Below are positions 13,347 through 14,674 of a DNA stretch of 14,674 nucleotides, one piece after another. The first letter of the stretch is position 1. Each line of letters begins with the position of its first letter. Source of the DNA: Candidatus Hodarchaeota archaeon (GTDB taxonomy: Archaea > Asgardarchaeota > Heimdallarchaeia > Hodarchaeales > Hodarchaeaceae); the NCBI GenBank assembly GCA_016840285.1, contig JAEOSR010000166.1, positions 1-14,674 of the forward strand. The letters run 5' to 3'. A program made the translations under genes and the position numbers. The notes under the pieces were generated by a model, which ran no database searches, was not told the origin of the DNA, and saw only the letters and a program-made list of their open reading frames with translations.

Positions 13347-14674
13347 TCAGCATTCAAATTCTTCTAAGTCTAATTCAATAGGTGCTGTTCTCGCCAAGAT
13401 CATTACTCCTAGAATTGCAGCTATAAGCGATGCAATTAAGACAGTGAATTTTTGCATTGTCAAAAGTACTGGGTCGGATAATGCTAGATTTCCAATAAAT
13501 AGGGCCATAGTAAAGCCTATCCCTGCTAGAAAAGAGACACCTATAATATGCATCCACGTAAGGCCTGAGGGTAATGAGGTAATTCCTGATTTCACTGCAA
13601 TCCAGGTTGCTAAATTAATCCCTAAGGGCTTTCCAACAATTAAACCAAAGAAAATACCTAATTCAATCGGGTGGATAGTTGAAGGAATATCCCCTAATAA
13701 AACACCGGAGTTTGCAAGAATAAAAATAGGAATTACTGCAAAAGCAACCCAATAATGCAAAAAACGCTCATATCTTTGGAGTGGAGGTTCTACATTTTGA
13801 CACGCAGTTTCCATTGCTTTTATTGCTGACTGTTGCTTCTGATTTAGTAAAACTCCCGAACCACATTTTCCAGACGTTTGAAATTCTTCCAGAATAAGCT
13901 GAGTTTTTACAATAAAGCTATCAGCATCTACTTTATTTCGGGCAGGAATGGTAAAAGCAAGTAAGACACCTGCTATCGTTGCATGAATTCCAGATTGAAG
14001 GATAAAAAACCATAGAGCGACACCACAGATAATATAAACACTAGGCTTTTGAATATTGAGTCTATTAAAGAATATCAACACGAGAAATATACCTAATGCT
14101 ATAAGGAGAATTGTCTGGTCAATATTCGAGCTATAAAAGATCGCAATTATTAACACTGCTCCAATATCATCAATGATTGCAACTCCTGTAATAAAAACTT
14201 TTAGAGGGAACGGAGCTCGCTTCCCCATTAATGCTAGAATGCCCAATGTGAATGCAATATCCGTAGCCATGGGAATTCCCCACCCTGAAAGACTTTCAGG
14301 GGAATTAAGGTTAAACATTATATAGATTAACGCGGGGACAATCATACCTCCTAAGGCGGCTATTATAGGAAGTGATGCCTTTCGTAATGAATTTAGTTCA
14401 CCTGTGAGGATTTCACGTTTGATTTCTAATCCAATAACGAAGAAAAAGATGGCCATGATACCATCATTAATCCATAGGGAAATACTTTTCTCCAGACCAA
14501 TTTCACCGACTTTAACCGTCATTTTTTTACTCCAGAAGTCATTATAGGCTTCATATAAAATGAAATTAGTCAGAAATAGGGCAAACAAGGTACAGAGTAT
14601 TAGAATTATTCCACTAAGTTGTTCTGTATTTGAAAATTCTTTAAAAGGTTTTAAAATCCGTTCTGGTAGTCTAG
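13347..14674 (-). CDS. nhaA: Na+/H+ antiporter NhaA (5' end beyond the window)
   Basis: At least 441 residues are visible. The frame stays open to the right edge and reads ...LKPFKEFSNTEQLSGIILIL before the TTG at 14588, matching the usual NhaA N-terminus, so the true start lies outside. Counting from that TTG, key residues are the FFFVIGLEIKRE segment (48-59), D110 in the PMATDIAF unwound helix, and the cation-binding pair D140-D141 in AIIDDIGA (E. coli D163/D164). GKPLGI carries the lysine equivalent to E. coli K300. All functional residues are present, so it should exchange sodium for protons across the membrane for pH and salt balance. No frameshift is seen. It has no same-strand intact neighbour in the window; the next gene downstream is a broken methyltransferase. 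Confidence 0.95.
   Translation of the reverse strand, partial: RLPERILKPFKEFSNTEQLSGIILILCTLFALFLTNFILYEAYNDFWSKKMTVKVGEIGLEKSISLWINDGIMAIFFFVIGLEIKREILTGELNSLRKASLPIIAALGGMIVPALIYIMFNLNSPESLSGWGIPMATDIAFTLGILALMGKRAPFPLKVFITGVAIIDDIGAVLIIAIFYSSNIDQTILLIALGIFLVLIFFNRLNIQKPSVYIICGVALWFFILQSGIHATIAGVLLAFTIPARNKVDADSFIVKTQLILEEFQTSGKCGSGVLLNQKQQSAIKAMETACQNVEPPLQRYERFLHYWVAFAVIPIFILANSGVLLGDIPSTIHPIELGIFFGLIVGKPLGINLATWIAVKSGITSLPSGLTWMHIIGVSFLAGIGFTMALFIGNLALSDPVLLTMQKFTVLIASLIAAILGVMILARTAPIELDLEEFEC

Noticed and set aside
13315..13755. Plus-strand open frame of 146 codons opposite nhaA
   Set aside because: It lies wholly within the antiporter gene on the other strand, whose motifs are complete; the plus-strand product matches nothing recognisable.

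Overview
The window is AT-rich and reads as archaeal. Three features support this: a TATA box placed so that transcription would begin almost at the start codon (minus-strand cytidylyltransferase gene, box near 9808-9820), T-run terminators (12296-12316), and the archaeal architecture of a membrane segment followed by two winged helices. The mix of a secreted GOLD-like protein with a C-terminal membrane anchor, an S/T-rich surface peptidase with a C-terminal anchor, and an Asp-box/winged-helix fusion resembles Asgard-type archaea. That placement is an impression from recall and was not tested. No rRNA, tRNA, CRISPR array or insertion sequence was found.

Region 1 (1-5605, plus strand) is a surface and envelope stretch with wide gaps. 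It holds a zinc-ribbon/RDD membrane protein, a secreted and anchored M14 zinc carboxypeptidase, the frameshifted remains of a zinc-ribbon gene, a secreted GOLD-like/Ig-like anchored protein, and a membrane protein joining Asp-box repeats to a tandem winged-helix module.

Region 2 (6115-9830) is metabolic. A class I/II aminotransferase and a sugar-phosphate isomerase/epimerase-type TIM barrel run on the plus strand. They converge on a minus-strand pair, an inositol-phosphate cytidylyltransferase-like protein and a CDP-alcohol phosphotransferase. This is the enzyme pair that makes di-myo-inositol phosphate phosphate in thermophiles, where it is commonly one fused protein. Here the two halves lie in one reading frame separated by a single TAA. 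Their promoter has a TATA box set between two identical palindromes.

Region 3 (10188-12316) is a self-contained regulated cassette: a TetR-family repressor, divergent from a four-helix membrane protein and a metallo-beta-lactamase-fold hydrolase. Two copies of a TetR-type operator lie in the shared intergenic region, and a hairpin plus T-runs follows the hydrolase.

Region 4 (12411-14674) holds a small Pro/Gln-rich protein, a frameshifted remnant of an isoprenylcysteine-methyltransferase-like membrane enzyme, and the 3' part of an NhaA Na+/H+ antiporter gene that runs off the right edge.

The recurring oddity is broken reading frames: the in-frame TAA near 8935, the frameshift near 12940, and the successive shifts at 2948-3132. 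Either several accessory genes are decaying or some of these are assembly errors; raw reads would separate the two.
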